DNA of 64,000 nucleotides from Paragordius varius. Lineage: Eukaryota > Nematomorpha. The translations under genes were made by a program, and so were the position numbers. Positions within the stretch are counted from its first letter, which is position 1. Each line of letters begins with the position of its first letter. Location: positions 8,122,001 to 8,186,000 of the forward strand of contig OZ176050.1 in assembly GCA_964247055.1 (NCBI GenBank), in the 5' to 3' direction. The notes beneath the pieces were generated by a model, which saw nothing but the letters and a program-made list of their open reading frames with translations, did no database searches and had not been told where the DNA came from. Of this stretch, positions 28,324 through 40,935 are shown in pieces.

Positions 28324-31300
28324 TTAACTGTATCTATCCATCGCGTTTAGGGGCCCTTTTCCCCTCTTGCCTTTCACAATATAATCATCGATCTTTTTAC
28401 CAATGTAATTATTATCTCTTCTTTTAACATGTCCGAACCATCCTAAACGATTTACCATAAACTTTTGCGTTACCGGTTTGATTTCCGTACTTCCTCTTAT
28501 GTAGACATTCTTCACCTTGTCATTCCTCGTTACACCGCACATCAATCTAAGCATTCTCATTTCAGTAACCTCAAAGTGCCTCTCTTCTGATTTCTTTATT
28601 ACTAATGTCTGTGAGTTGTGCATCATTGTTGGCTGTACAACAGCACTGTAAACCAGTAGTACTCACCAAAAAAATTTGACGGGCCAAATAAAATATATTT
28701 TTTTTTCGAGTGCCATGAACCTTTAAATGGCAAATAATACATAGCTATTTGTCACAATGCACATTTTTATACTCTAAATCAGCACAATGAATTTTTTGTG
28801 GATCGCATGTAAATCCTAAAACTCGTTCGACCATTTAGTTTAAAAATAAAATATTTTTATAACAAAATTTATTTTGATATTAACCAATAATTTTTGACAA
28901 ATTTGGGTTCGCCTCATGACAAGCCAATCTTAATACATCATCCACATGATCATCGGTTAAGCCACTTCTTTATGTATTCTTGGCATACTTCATTTTTAAA
29001 TATGCCGTCTCACAAGTGTAAGTTCAAGAAAAACGGTTAGGATAACTTGAGCACATTTTTTTATATTTTCATATTTATTTGGCACATCTTGTCAAAACTC
29101 TACATATCTTTCTTCTCTACGATTCTCCTTGAATATAGCCTCCAAATTGGAATCATTTTTAAAATCTACGAATTCTTTAATGATATAGGCCTGGTCAAAA
29201 CCGAAATGCTCAAGTTGTTAATATTGGATATGTCCATATGCCATGAGTTTTAAACCAGTTTTAAGCAATTTTATTATTTTTTAATTCTTAAAATCTGAAT
29301 TTCATCTCATTAGATAATAATAAATGATTGTCTATTATTAAATTGATCTCCGCGGTAAATTCCATATTTTCTTCATGAATCGTTTTAAGTGTTGGAAAAT
29401 AAGTCTTCAAAAGCAAATATTTGATTAGCAAATAGGGTTATTATTTTGCTACTTTGAAGACTTGTTGAAAAAACCCACTATTTGTCACTATTAATTTCCT
29501 CGTCAAACTTTCTGTTATCTTTTATAAATAATAGAATTTCATGTCTTAAAACAAAAAATCTATTTAATACTTTGCTAAGGCTTAGTCATCTCACAGCGGT
29601 GGACAAAAGAATATCATCAGACTGACTGTGGATATCTTTAAGGGTTTTAAATTTACGGCGGTTGAATTTTCTGCCACGGATGTGGTTAACTACCGTCTTA
29701 ATTATTAAATTGAGGGATTCATCTTTTACATGCGAAACCAAGTTTTGCTATGAATAAAGCAATGAAAGGATAAAATATTTTGCAAATTATATTTGTTTTT
29801 TAATCGAGGAATAAATCCTTTGTTTATTCCAATCATAGAGGGACAGTCATCCGCGCAGATCGAATTTTCATAGATATACCATTATTATAGAAAAAAATGC
29901 TAATTATTCGTGGTATTATTCATTAAAATTTTAAATATTCATCGTTGAATATGTTGTTGCAAAAAAATCTCACGAAGAGCGCACATTGAGGTGTTGAACT
30001 GTGCTAAAATCAATAGCAATACTAAAATATTTGCTTTTCAGAGCCAATAATATTGTTAAAAATATATTTAGACATATCTTTAATGCGTCAAGCACATGTG
30101 AATCAGAAAGTTGAAGTTTTTTAATTTGCGTTATGATTTGATCTTTATTATGGAATTTAGACATAAAAAAGTGCAACCATTTATTAGACATTCTTTTATT
30201 AGTTGGAAATTAGTAAACGGTTTCATATTTTTTTCCCAAAATATAGCAAATTTCATACGATTTTCATCGGATAATTTACGTTTTTTAGCATTATATGTCA
30301 TCCTTTGAATTTATGTTTAAATATGTAAATTTTTTTTAAAAAAAATAATTTTGAATTATGCTATAAAAAAACAGGTCGTAAAAAATTATGTAGGATAGCA
30401 ATGAAAAGAATAAGGATATGCAAGTTTTGGTGAAAGGCTTGCTTAAATACAAAAAAGGAATTAAAAATTATAAAATATAAAAGAAAATTGAATACAGAAA
30501 CAGATTCAACATGTGCCAAAATTTTCATATTATTTGAATATAGGGAAGTTTACTACTAAATTGTGTAAAAATTATAAATTACCAAAATTAAATTTAAAGA
30601 AAATAAATTAATATTAAAATAAGCGAAATTCGTTTATGTGTATTTTATATATTCATTTATACAAAAAATAATTTAGTATCAATATGGTCATAGGGCAATT
30701 TTAAAGCACTCTTAGGGCAGCATGCGGCCCGCGGTGTGAGTACCACTGCTTTAAACTTACCCTTTACTTTTAGATCGATATTTTTACCTCACAAAACATT
30801 TGAGTATTTTGCCCAACTATTTCGACTTCTTATATTAATATCATGCGTTAAAGAACCATCTGCTGTTAAAATCGCTCCTAAATATTTGCATTCCTCCTGA
30901 CTTTTTACCCACCCTTCTTCTAATTTCATTTCTCGTTTTTTCCCACCGAAATTTATAAGTTCCGTTTTCTTTTTATTAACTCTTAATCCGTATCGTCGTA
31001 GCACATCAATCCATTTACCCACCAATTCTTTCAATTCCTGCAACTAGTCGGACAGCACTATTAGGTCGTCTGCATAAAGAAAATATCAGCCACCATTTTG
31101 CCCTACTTTTTTTGAAAGTTCGTCCATGCATTTCAAATAGTAACGAGCTGATTGCTGACCCCTGATAGACCCCTTGGTTTATTTCAATAGGATCTGATAC
31201 TCCCCGGTGTGTTTTAATTTTGGTTTGGTGTGAATCGTACATACTTTTTTAGAATCTTTATGTAACTTTCAGGAACGTTTTTTCGTCTTAAGCTCTACCA

Positions 31301-32394
31301 AATGGTATTCCGTGGTATTCTGTCAAATGCCTTCTCAATATCAATTAAAATAACATTCAACTCCTTTTTCATTTCTATATGATTCTCGATTAGCCTTCTT
31401 ACTGCGTGAATCGGATCAATGGTGGACTTTCCTGGAATAAAATCAAATTGATTACCTTCTATACTAACCATTTTTCTCATTCGTTTCTCTAGTACTTTCT
31501 CAAATAACTTCATTGTATGTGGCATCAATCTTATCCCTCTGTAATTATTACAATCGTTAATATCTCCATTACCCTTGAAAATGGGAACAGTGAAACTCTC
31601 CTTCCATTCGGTTGGTATGATACCTGTGGTAACTATATTATTAAAAATATCCGTCAAAAATTCAATACCTTTCTCTGACATTATTTACCAACAGTTTATG
31701 TTAATATCGTCTGGACCTGCAGCCTTATTTATAGACATCTCTTCTAAACCAGCCTGGACTTCTTCTTTTGTTATACTTTCAATATGCGCAGATATATAAT
31801 CTGGTGTTTGGGGTAAATTTGTTTCACTGACGCCCAATTCAAGGTCCTGGAAATATTCTTTCCACCTTTTCAATATTTTCGCTTCCTCAACGAGTAATTT
31901 GCCGTTTTTATCTTTAATAACTGTCGCGTAAGGGGGCAAGTCCAGCTTTCTTCTGTGTCTTTGCCGAGCAATTTTAAAAACTTTGTTTAGACCTTGCTTA
32001 CTGTTTAACTCCTCATATAATGATGCCGTTTTTTCTTTTTTGTTTTAAGTTCCTTATTAATCCTTTTATATCTTTTCTTGTCTTCTGCATGGTGGGTAAA
32101 CCTCCACATTCTAAAAGCTTTACTTTTCTCTCGCGATTTCAGAATTATTTTTTCGTCTTTCAGCCATGCCTCTCTATAAACCTGATTTCTGCCACCTTTC
32201 ATTCCGCACACCTTAACTCCCGCCTCTCTTATTTTTTTGCCACCTGTTACCAAACACTTTCTGGATCGCTGTTCCTGTCTAGTATGGCTACCGTTTCTAA
32301 AAATGTTTCTTTACTGTTTCTTAAGGAATCCCATTTAATAACCTTCGCTATAAACTTAGGCTTTTTAGTATTTAATGGTATATCTGTCATATGA
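28324..32394 (-). mobile_element. LINE (RTE-like) ORF2 remnant, split by a hAT insertion
   Basis: Minus-strand pieces, 5' to 3': fingers/palm of reverse transcriptase (WKESFTVPIFKGNGDINDCNNYRG, quoted only in part; then DFIPGKSTIDPIHAVRRLIE and DIEKAFDRIPR), a QGVYQGSAISSLLF region, a KYLGAILTADGS region (30789-31043), then after the hAT insertion the C-terminal ATEMRMLRLMCGVT-like and RLGWFGHVKRRD signatures at 28324-28626. The endonuclease domain is absent, so the copy is 5'-truncated near 32400. Several frameshifts separate the pieces. A sister copy lies at 55040-56650. Confidence 0.85.
28654..30748 (-). mobile_element. hAT element inserted into the LINE, inverted copy of the 24276 family
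   Basis: Ends CAGTAGTACTCACC and GTGAGTACCACTG; the GC-rich GCGGCCCGC side is on the right, so it is in opposite orientation to 24276-27736. Flanking 8-mers CTGTAAAC (28646-28653) and CTTTAAAC (30749-30756) differ by one base. LINE coding resumes on both sides, proving insertion into the LINE. Internal sequence (for example 29330-29450) is the reverse complement of the transposase-region DNA at about 26940-27080. Confidence 0.85.
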
Positions 32395-32947
32395 GATAAT
32401 TAATATTTTCAGCCGCATTAAAAGTGCATTTGTATTATTTTTCTATTTTTCTGCTGCAAATTATAAAATAGGTTTCAACATTTTGAATAGCAAATGTTTA
32501 GATGATAATATTGATTTAAATATATGATACAATTATTATGTTTTTTATAGCTTACCTGCTCGATTTTTCTCATTAAATAATTATGATAGAAGTGATAGCT
32601 TTTCAATCTTTTACCCATTTCCAATATCATATTGAGATTATTTATACATTTGGTATAAAATATCAGGATATTTTAAACTTTGATTTTGTACTTGTGTAAT
32701 GAGCCAGGTCATTATGACGGGGAAGGGGGTGGCTACAGAATTCAAGTAATATTAAAATTAACTTGAGATAAGTAATTTTTGGCACATTTATTTTTCACAA
32801 AAAATATATTATTGGGAATAATATACTAAAATATAATGTGAGAGTGGCAAATAACTATGCAACAAAATGCAATTATATATGAATTATTATATAAATAGGC
32901 AGGATAATATATTCATTGAACCAACAGAGGGCGTGATATAAATGCAA
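32395..32947. other. ARP3 3' flank
   Basis: AT-rich. TTTATT at about 32788-32793 gives a minus-strand AATAAA for ARP3. No other gene seen. Confidence 0.5.
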
Positions 32948-35708
32948 TCAACTCATGGCTCCAAATACGGGATTGTATCTGCATATGGATGGACCATATT
33001 CCTGATAATCACGTTTAGTGTGACAAACCTTGTAAAATTCGGGTGTTGAAGCTAACATACTCCCACCAAACCATACAGCATACCTTATATAATAATATAG
33101 TTTATGTTACATCGTTTTTGAGAAAATTCAATAAAATTTGGCATCATATATTTTTAACAGTGGCGTTAAAAACGAACATAATTATAATATATGTATGGAC
33201 CAGTGGATTATTAGAAATCAAACATGCAAATTATCCACGAAACAATAGAAAAATCACAAGTTGTCATAATTAAAGCAAAGGTGGTCATTATTTTCGATAT
33301 TATCCAACACATTTATCATTAATTAATTGGCCTATTATCAATTAAAGCAATATAATAAATTTTATATTAAATGGAAATGTTACAATTTACCTTTGCATAT
33401 GATGACTAATAACGTTAACATCAATAGGTCTTGGAACAATAGCATCAGTTTTAGCTTCACTCGCATATTGTTTCAATCTCCCATCTACAATGCGTTTAAT
33501 GTCACGTTGAAGCCTTCGACCAAAATCTTTGAACATGGTTGATCCTAATAAAATTTAGAAAAAATATAAACAAGAAGTTTTTAAAAATCCATACAATACA
33601 ACTTAAGTCATATAGATTCCGGTTGAGTAAATGTTCTCTTATAACCAAGTTAATAACATTATTTTATTATATGTATTAACAAATCAATTGCATATTCATA
33701 AGATAAAATATTCCTAGAAAGTAATTAATCATTCGATAAACAGATTCATAATTTTCAAATTAAATTTAAATACCAAATATGTTTCTTAAAAAACCAAAAA
33801 AATCACATAACAAGAGTCAATGAACAGATGCAAAAAAATTTAATGTTTCTGAAACAAAATCGGCCAGCATAGTCATATCGTATTCCAGTTTCTTAATAAT
33901 CTGCGAAATCATTAGTGCGTACAAGTAAAAATTAGCCAGAATTAACCATATATGAATATTATGAATTTACTGCATGGCCAAAAAACTACATACCAGGGGT
34001 AATGTGTAATTAATATAAGTCTTAGCAAAAATAAAGCTTGCATAAAATTAATTAAAGCTAAGCTTAAGTAAATAAAACCTCCAGACAAAACAATATTTTC
34101 ATAAAGTGGCCGGCGTGTATCAATGGGGCAGGATTGAATGACAGAATCAACAATATCTGAAAGAGATTCGCGATAATCCGAATTCCAAATTTCGGGACGA
34201 TAAAATATTTCAGGACCGAGGAATCTTTCGTATCCAACATCGATTTCAAATGGTTTTTTGTTAACATTGTTAATACCTAAAATCAGTAAAAACATTTTTT
34301 ATTAATCTACCAAATGTAAAACTTGACCTCAAAAGTAATAATCCTACCTTTATATGATTTTATCCAAGTGAGTGGATCTGTATCATATTTATTAATTTCT
34401 CGACACATATCAGGACATACATAACCAAATTTTTCTTTAATAGCTTTCGCAGTTTCAAAACTTTGTTCTGGAGGAACCGATGCCATTTCTCCACGTTCGC
34501 GTAAGAGTTGTTGAATAAACCCTAAATATAAATGGTAGAGTAATATAAGAGTTAGACTTTTGACCACTATAGTTAACCAATCTGACTGCTTAAAAATGCA
34601 GTCATAAACAGTCATAACAAGTACATATTACCATAAATGCAAATATATAATTTGAGAAAAACCAAAATCGGTCAATATGTTTATTGATATCAAACAATAA
34701 AAATATTTAAAACATTAGTTTATAATTTTATTTTAAATGGTTTAGTTTGAAATCGTTGACAGCCAGGATCAGACCCATTTCTCCATAATAAAAATGTGAG
34801 GAACATTAAAATGTAAAATTTCAAAAAAATGCACAGAATGAAATTAAGTACCAGTAATGTCCCTGCCAGCAATAGGGACATGTTTAATACAGCTGCCTAT
34901 TGCGAATCCTTCAGCCACTGGAATAACATGGGTAACTCCATCCCCCGAGTCAATTACTGTGCCTAAAAAAGCATATATACACAGTTATACCGCTTATATT
35001 AGCAATACACTTCAGTTTTGTGATAATTAAGATGCAGTGATAAAAAAATATTGAGCAAGGAAAGATTTTGTTATATAGAAAAAATATGAAGCTAGCATTA
35101 AATAGGGGTTAATTACCTGTCATAGTCCTTTTCATAACATTTTTTGAGGTCCAACTAGCCGCTAAAGCCAAAACTGCCTGAACAGCTATATAAAGACCTG
35201 GAACTCCAAAAGTTTCAAACATAATTTCTGCCAACAGTTCTCGATTTTCAGGAGGATTAAGTGGTGCTTCTGTCATTAAAAAATAATGATCTTCCGGTTG
35301 TACGCGTAGATATTTAAATATACACCGTTGAAGAAATTTTTCTTTCAGATCCCAATCTGAAACAAGTCCGTGTCGAACAGGATATTTAAGCGAATAAAAA
35401 CCTCCCCCAGCTGGGCCACCAGCAAGAATAGCCTTATCCCCGATAAAGAAATCAAGATCATCAATGTTGCATGGACCTCCACCCAGTGCTAATATGTTGG
35501 ATAATGAATTCGGGTTGCAATTATTGGTATCAATGAGGCATGATGATGAAAATGCATTGCTTAGCAACGGAGCTTGACCAGTTGATGGACCTTCCCGGAT
35601 AGCAACAGCGGTCGGTATTATAAATTGTGGTTCCGAATTCCCTGCAAACCCCATTTTCGTATAACCAGTCCCAACATCCAAAACACAAGCTGGTAATCGA
35701 TCTTTCAT
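32948..35708 (-). CDS. ACTR3: Actin-related protein 3 of the Arp2/3 complex
   Basis: Nucleates branched actin filaments. Six exons on the minus strand: 35708-35117, 34962-34852, 34521-34348, 34276-34079, 33544-33391, 33083-32948; phases all agree and sum to 454 residues plus stop. It opens with [20 protein letters not shown], has the ATP-phosphate loops, [60 protein letters not shown] and [16 protein letters not shown], and ends YNPVFGAMS. All this is Arp3 rather than actin or Arp2. Odd feature: about 36 extra residues in exon 1 ([20 protein letters not shown], then [10 protein letters not shown]) between AIREG and [11 protein letters not shown], where human Arp3 has a short loop. Divergent from nicalin, starts 88 bp apart. 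Confidence 0.97.
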
Positions 35709-35796
35709 AGATGGGGTTAAAAAATGGAATGTTAAACTTTTTACAGCACAAAATCACATGAATCACCTTCACACGGATAAGGCTCTAAAATAAGCG
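35709..35796. promoter_or_regulatory. 88-bp spacer between divergent ARP3 and nicalin start codons
   Basis: Two housekeeping genes begin in opposite directions within 88 bp, implying a shared bidirectional promoter. No individual motif is claimed. Confidence 0.6.
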
Positions 35797-38700
35797 ATGG
35801 CTTTTTCCCATTATATTGATTACATTTTGGAAGGTATTAAAAGCCTGTCGTGTTTTTCTTTTATTTTAATCCCTATTTTTATTTTGTGCGTGCCCAACGT
35901 TAATTGTACTTCTAAGACTTTTAATGCATTCCGGATACAACAGTTTGATTTGCATGGAATACCTTTTGGTTACAATTTGTTTATAATTAAAGGGAGTCGC
36001 AATGTATTATTAAATACGGAAGCTAGAGCCTCATTATCGGCTAACATTGTTAGGAAGAGTTTTATAATTTATTTGCACGAATGTAAAGAATCTCTTTTGG
36101 ATAAAATTGTCTATAGAGTCGCCAGTCTTATTATTATAGTTCCTGATTTACATAATTATACACAGTCTGAAAAAGAGGTATTATATATATATAATTATTT
36201 TAGATTTTAATATTTCTTGAACAAAAGTTTCTTAGTACTCAGATTAACATACCGGTTTACTTGCTAGAACAAAATGAAAATATAATCGAAATAATATCCG
36301 AGCTTAAAAATCAAGACACCCAATATGGTTTAAATGTTTAATTAATTTTTTAGATTCTACGCTTAAGGAATTATATAAATCGTCGATTATGGATACATAT
36401 TATTTAACATATAAAACAAAAGATAAAACTAAAAGCTTATCAACCACCTCTAAATCTATGCTAAACTTTGAGTTAATCAATGTTATGGCTAAGTTTTCCG
36501 GTTCCTACGAGGAAGAAAATCCAACAATTGTTATTATGACGCATTATGACACATTTGGACTTTCTCCGGTAACAACAAATATTTAAAAAAATTTAATTAT
36601 TTTGACATAGCCACTAAAATCATTTAAATTTAAAATCAAGAATGTTGTTTTCTGTTGCTGTGGCTTTATTATTTTAAACATTTGATTAATATAATTATTT
36701 TTTAAAGGAAAAGTCAATATTTATTATCATTTTTATAATGATATTTTACGGATTTATGTTTAACTTTTAAAACTCCCTGATAGGATTAAAATCAGATAAA
36801 ATATTAATCCGAATATATAAATTGATAACCCTTGGTCAGCGGTCTCAGAATCCTTATATAAATTTTCAACTTTGCAATTTCAGTATAAAAGCAGTCGGTA
36901 ATACATAAAAGTTAATTAAAAATTTGAACCTCACTTGTCTATTGTTATATAGATTAAGTAATAAACAAATAAATAAAACAATATACATTTTTAAATATTA
37001 AAGTTTGAAAAATTTAATAACAGGCACTTTCTTATGGCTGCGAAAGTAATGGGAGTGGATTGGCCGCTTTTCTTGAAATAGCCCGTATATTAAAGATCAT
37101 CTTTGATAGCAAATATACCAAACCAAAGTTTTTTTGTTTTTCTTTAGTACAAATTGTTTAATAATTAGTATAAATCAAACTTTTTATGCTCACTTGAATT
37201 TTTATTATCTTTTATCAGGAAAAGTACCTTTTTGATCATCTTTTTTCTACAATAATATTTATTCTCACAAATTGACAATAATAAGTGTATTTACCAACAT
37301 AATTTTGTTTAAATCTGGCGATTAGGCTAACACATGATTTGATTCTAACAAAAGTTTTTGGGCGGAATTTTTTTAAAATACATGTTTTGCATTAAGTCCC
37401 TCAATGATTAGTGTTATTTTTAAATTTATAAAAAATTAAGATTTCGATACGATACTGTGTTTTTTCTAGACGTTGATATATTGTTTTTATTATACTTTCA
37501 CAACTTGTATGTATTATGTTTTTTTAGATTCAACATTGTTTTGGTTCTTACAGCTGGTGGTAAATACAGCTTTCTTGGTGCTAAAAAATGGGCTCAAAAT
37601 CTCGTTGAACATACTGGTATATTAAAATAATTACCATAATTTCATTTTTTATGCTACCCTGTTAAATTTTCTCGGAACATTAATTATCAACTAAATTAAA
37701 CATTACACTGTAAGATAAATATTTTCATATAAGGAGCTTAATTCGTTCGATAAGCAACAATACACATGCCTAAAATCCCAAAAATACAATCTAATTATAT
37801 ATTTTTTGTAAGAAACTCAATGTTTCTTTCTTCGACTCATAAAACTATGTAGTTTTTTTATTAGATACACCCTATTCTACTTTTGACTTGTATATTGTTT
37901 TAGATACGCGGTTTATTGTGTTTAAATTGTGTAGAAACAACTACTATTTTAAACTTATGTTTTAAGAGATTATTATTTTAAAGTTTTGGACATTCAAATA
38001 TTTTTAAATGTCTCATAAAACTTTAAAACGTTTAAAATTACAAACTAAACGCTTATTAAATATACAATATTTAGCTATTTTGGTTAAATATTAAATATGC
38101 GTAATTTAGTGCGTATTATTTTTTAGATCTTAACAAATAATGAAAAATGAATTTGAGTCCATTAATTTCCTATATTACAATTTATTTAAAAAATTTAATT
38201 GGGCATATCATTGCAGTATATATAAGTTAAAAATGCTGTTCTATTTTAATATGTGCAGTCCGTTAGATTAAAATTAGTATTTGCTTTATAATTAACTATT
38301 TTTATATAACTCATTTTATAGATTCTTCCATCGCTATTTCAGATATTGCGTTTATCCTATGTTTAGACACTATTGGCAGATCAGTAACTAATGATTCAAT
38401 TGTTGATCAATTTCCTTTACACTTACATATGATGAGACCTCCCAAAAATAATGATTTTTTTTCCAAATTTATATCGGTACAACTTAAATATAAAATTTAT
38501 GCGTAAAGTGTTATACAAATTTCTATTATAATACATTTATATTTAAGAAAGTAAAAATTGAGAAATTGTGCATTAAATAATTAAAATCTATTTTTTCAAC
38601 ATAAATTCTTGGGAAATCAAAAATACTGATAAATTGCTAACTCACTCAATTTCATATTTTAAAATTGGATTCATATAGGCTACGTCGAAAATATAAGAAT

Positions 38701-40723
38701 AAAAAATTTGGTTTTATTAACAAAAAATATTCATTTATTTACATTATAATTAATTTTTACCGTATTTCATAAATCATAATTATTTTTCTGATATGTTATA
38801 GCATTTCGATATAGTAACGAAACCACTTCATGACATATATCCTTCCAACATTAGTAAAGAACGAGGAAGACATCATTTAGCTAATGCAAAACTCATGAAT
38901 TGGGAACATGACCCTTTAGTTTTAACGATAAAAAAGGTCCCTGCCTTAACCATATCAACGTTTTCTGATCCCACTGATAAACATGACAGTATAACGGATA
39001 TTGGGTTATATTTTTCACAACTATAATAAAAAAATAGTGTTTTGCGTTAAAGTTTGTTGTATATCATAAAAAAGTATTTAAATCTTTATTAAGGTTTTTA
39101 CATATTAATACTTTTATGTTTTATTGATTCTATATAATTATTGTTAGTTAATTTCAATTTATTTTTTTAATATATCTAAACTGCATTTTTAAATTAATAT
39201 AAAAAACAAAGTTTTACAGTAATTATCACAGGTCAATAATTTTGTTTTAAAAAATTTGCACATTAATTTAAATTTTTTCACAATCTAACCACCATTATGA
39301 TAACTGTTTATATAATAGTTGCATGTCACTTATACCATCATTATCTGAGAATACGAAAGGATTGGTGGAAAGTTTATTGCGATTCCTTTACTTCAGCGAT
39401 TATGATGATGTCCAGAATGTCACATCCACCTTTTTTCATCATAACAACAATATATTGGATAATTATACAGTAATATGTGTTTTTTACTTTTTAAGAATAT
39501 ATTTATTAAATTATATTAATTTGGGTGATGGTTTCGTTGACATTTCATTTAGTTTTGCGGTAATTAACTGCTTCAGAGCGATTTAAACCTAAATTCAAAA
39601 ATATAAAAATGACCCCAGTTCTTTCCCTGAATTTAAAAATATATCATGATGCTGATTATGAAATTTTTGTATAGTAAACAATTTTTGTTTTATGCAAAAT
39701 CGCTAAAACATAAAATATATACAATATAATTAATTAATATTTATTTTATTTAATAGGATTTAGCTATATAAATTTTCATTGCATGTCGAAAGATACCTAA
39801 TAAGGGAGAGTATTTAAATATATTAGAGTAAAAATAACTTATTTATTTTAATCATATCTATGTGCTCGAATAATTTTTTTAAAAAAGTATTTTTTTATTA
39901 GAAAAATCTTATGTAAATGCAGCTTTTAAAAAAGACTTTATTCAAATCCTTCACTTTTATACGTTTCACAATAGAACATTGACGTGGCACATTTGAAATT
40001 TCTGATGGAGACCTTTTCTCAATATCCCAGGTCACAACCATTGTTAACAAAAGAATCTCACATTTTATCATTCATTATGAATCATTTTTCAAGAATGGTC
40101 GGTGGCAATATACGAATTCTCCCTTTTTCGGCTGATAAAAAGTTTCATTTACAAATTCATTTTTATTTTTATAAGTTTTTTTATGTTATATATATTATAA
40201 TTATTATATAAATTTAGTTTATATATATATATATAACAAATTGATAGATAGTATATTTGTTGTTATATTGTTTTAATTCGAATAAATGTTTATTATTGGC
40301 CAAAACCTGTTTAAACACACATTTTTTCATAATAATTAAAAAAAAATGTTGGCTTATTTGACGGACGATTAATTATTTTTTGGAATTTATGATTTGTTAA
40401 ATTATTTTGTGGGTTCTTTGGCCGACTGAAAAATATTAAAAATTATATCGAATTATTTAGAGATCCCGAATATCAATTCTACGATAATTTTGAAGGATCG
40501 ATAACGTTTCACAAGTATTACTTTTTTTTATTTTCTATCATCTAGTTAATTTATTAATTTTCAAACGATATATATGTTAATTTTCATAATATTTTTTGAT
40601 AGATCAAAACCAGCTATCTTTGATTTAATACTATCCGGGTTCGTGATTGTGTACCTTGGAATAATATACCTTTTAATCCTAGTATGTTTTACTATATTAC
40701 AGAACTCAATTATTTATACATAA
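35797..40723 (+). CDS. NCLN: Nicalin, ER membrane protein
   Basis: M28-like (nicastrin-related) ER protein that partners NOMO/TMEM147. Eleven exons: 35797-36177, 36204-36327, 36354-36568, 37024-37127, 37528-37616, 38322-38476, 38802-39004, 39319-39469, 39975-40174, 40461-40514, 40603-40723; lengths sum to 598 codons plus stop, in phase throughout. Landmarks: hydrophobic start (FSFILIPIFILCV), QQFDLHGIPFG, LNTEARASL, INIPVYLLEQ, PTIVIMTHYDTFGLSP, YGCESNGSGLAAFLEIARI, TAGGKYSFLGAKKWA, AFILCLDTIGR, DPEYQFYDN and a C-terminal helix SKPAIFDLILSGFVIVYLG. The first two introns are 26 nt each; the others are 88-705 nt. The last exon contains an in-frame 21-nt GT...AG segment (40682-40702) that keeps the frame whether or not it is removed. 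Confidence 0.93.
36178..36203 (+). other. 26-nt intron 1 of nicalin
   Basis: GT...TTTTAG. Unspliced reading stops at 36208. Splicing joins QSEKE to ILIFLEQKF and on to the conserved INIPVY. Confidence 0.85.
36328..36353 (+). other. 26-nt intron 2 of nicalin
   Basis: GT...TTTTAG. Removal is required because the unspliced frame stops within it, and only this GT restores the frame of DSTLKELYKSS. An internal GT at 36336 (18-nt intron) would be out of frame. Confidence 0.82.
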
Positions 40724-40935
40724 AATACGACAAGTTTATATTTAAATGCACAAAGTTATGGATCGTAAAAATAAATTTATATCAGAAATATTTTTATTTA
40801 GGGGCACACGAGTCTCAATAACACTGTGCAACAAATTTTATCCTTTTCTTTTAGACCAGAGTGAAAATTACGACATCTTATAGAGGATTTTTTTCTGAAA
40901 ATAATGATATATTATTTTCCTAGCTCTTTTCACGT

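Noticed and set aside
29047-30308. Plus-strand ORFs in the 28.6-30.7 kb element
   Set aside because: They are antisense of a decayed hAT element whose coding direction is minus.
36336-36353. 18-nt intron in nicalin
   Set aside because: It is out of frame; the 26-nt version from 36328 restores the conserved frame.
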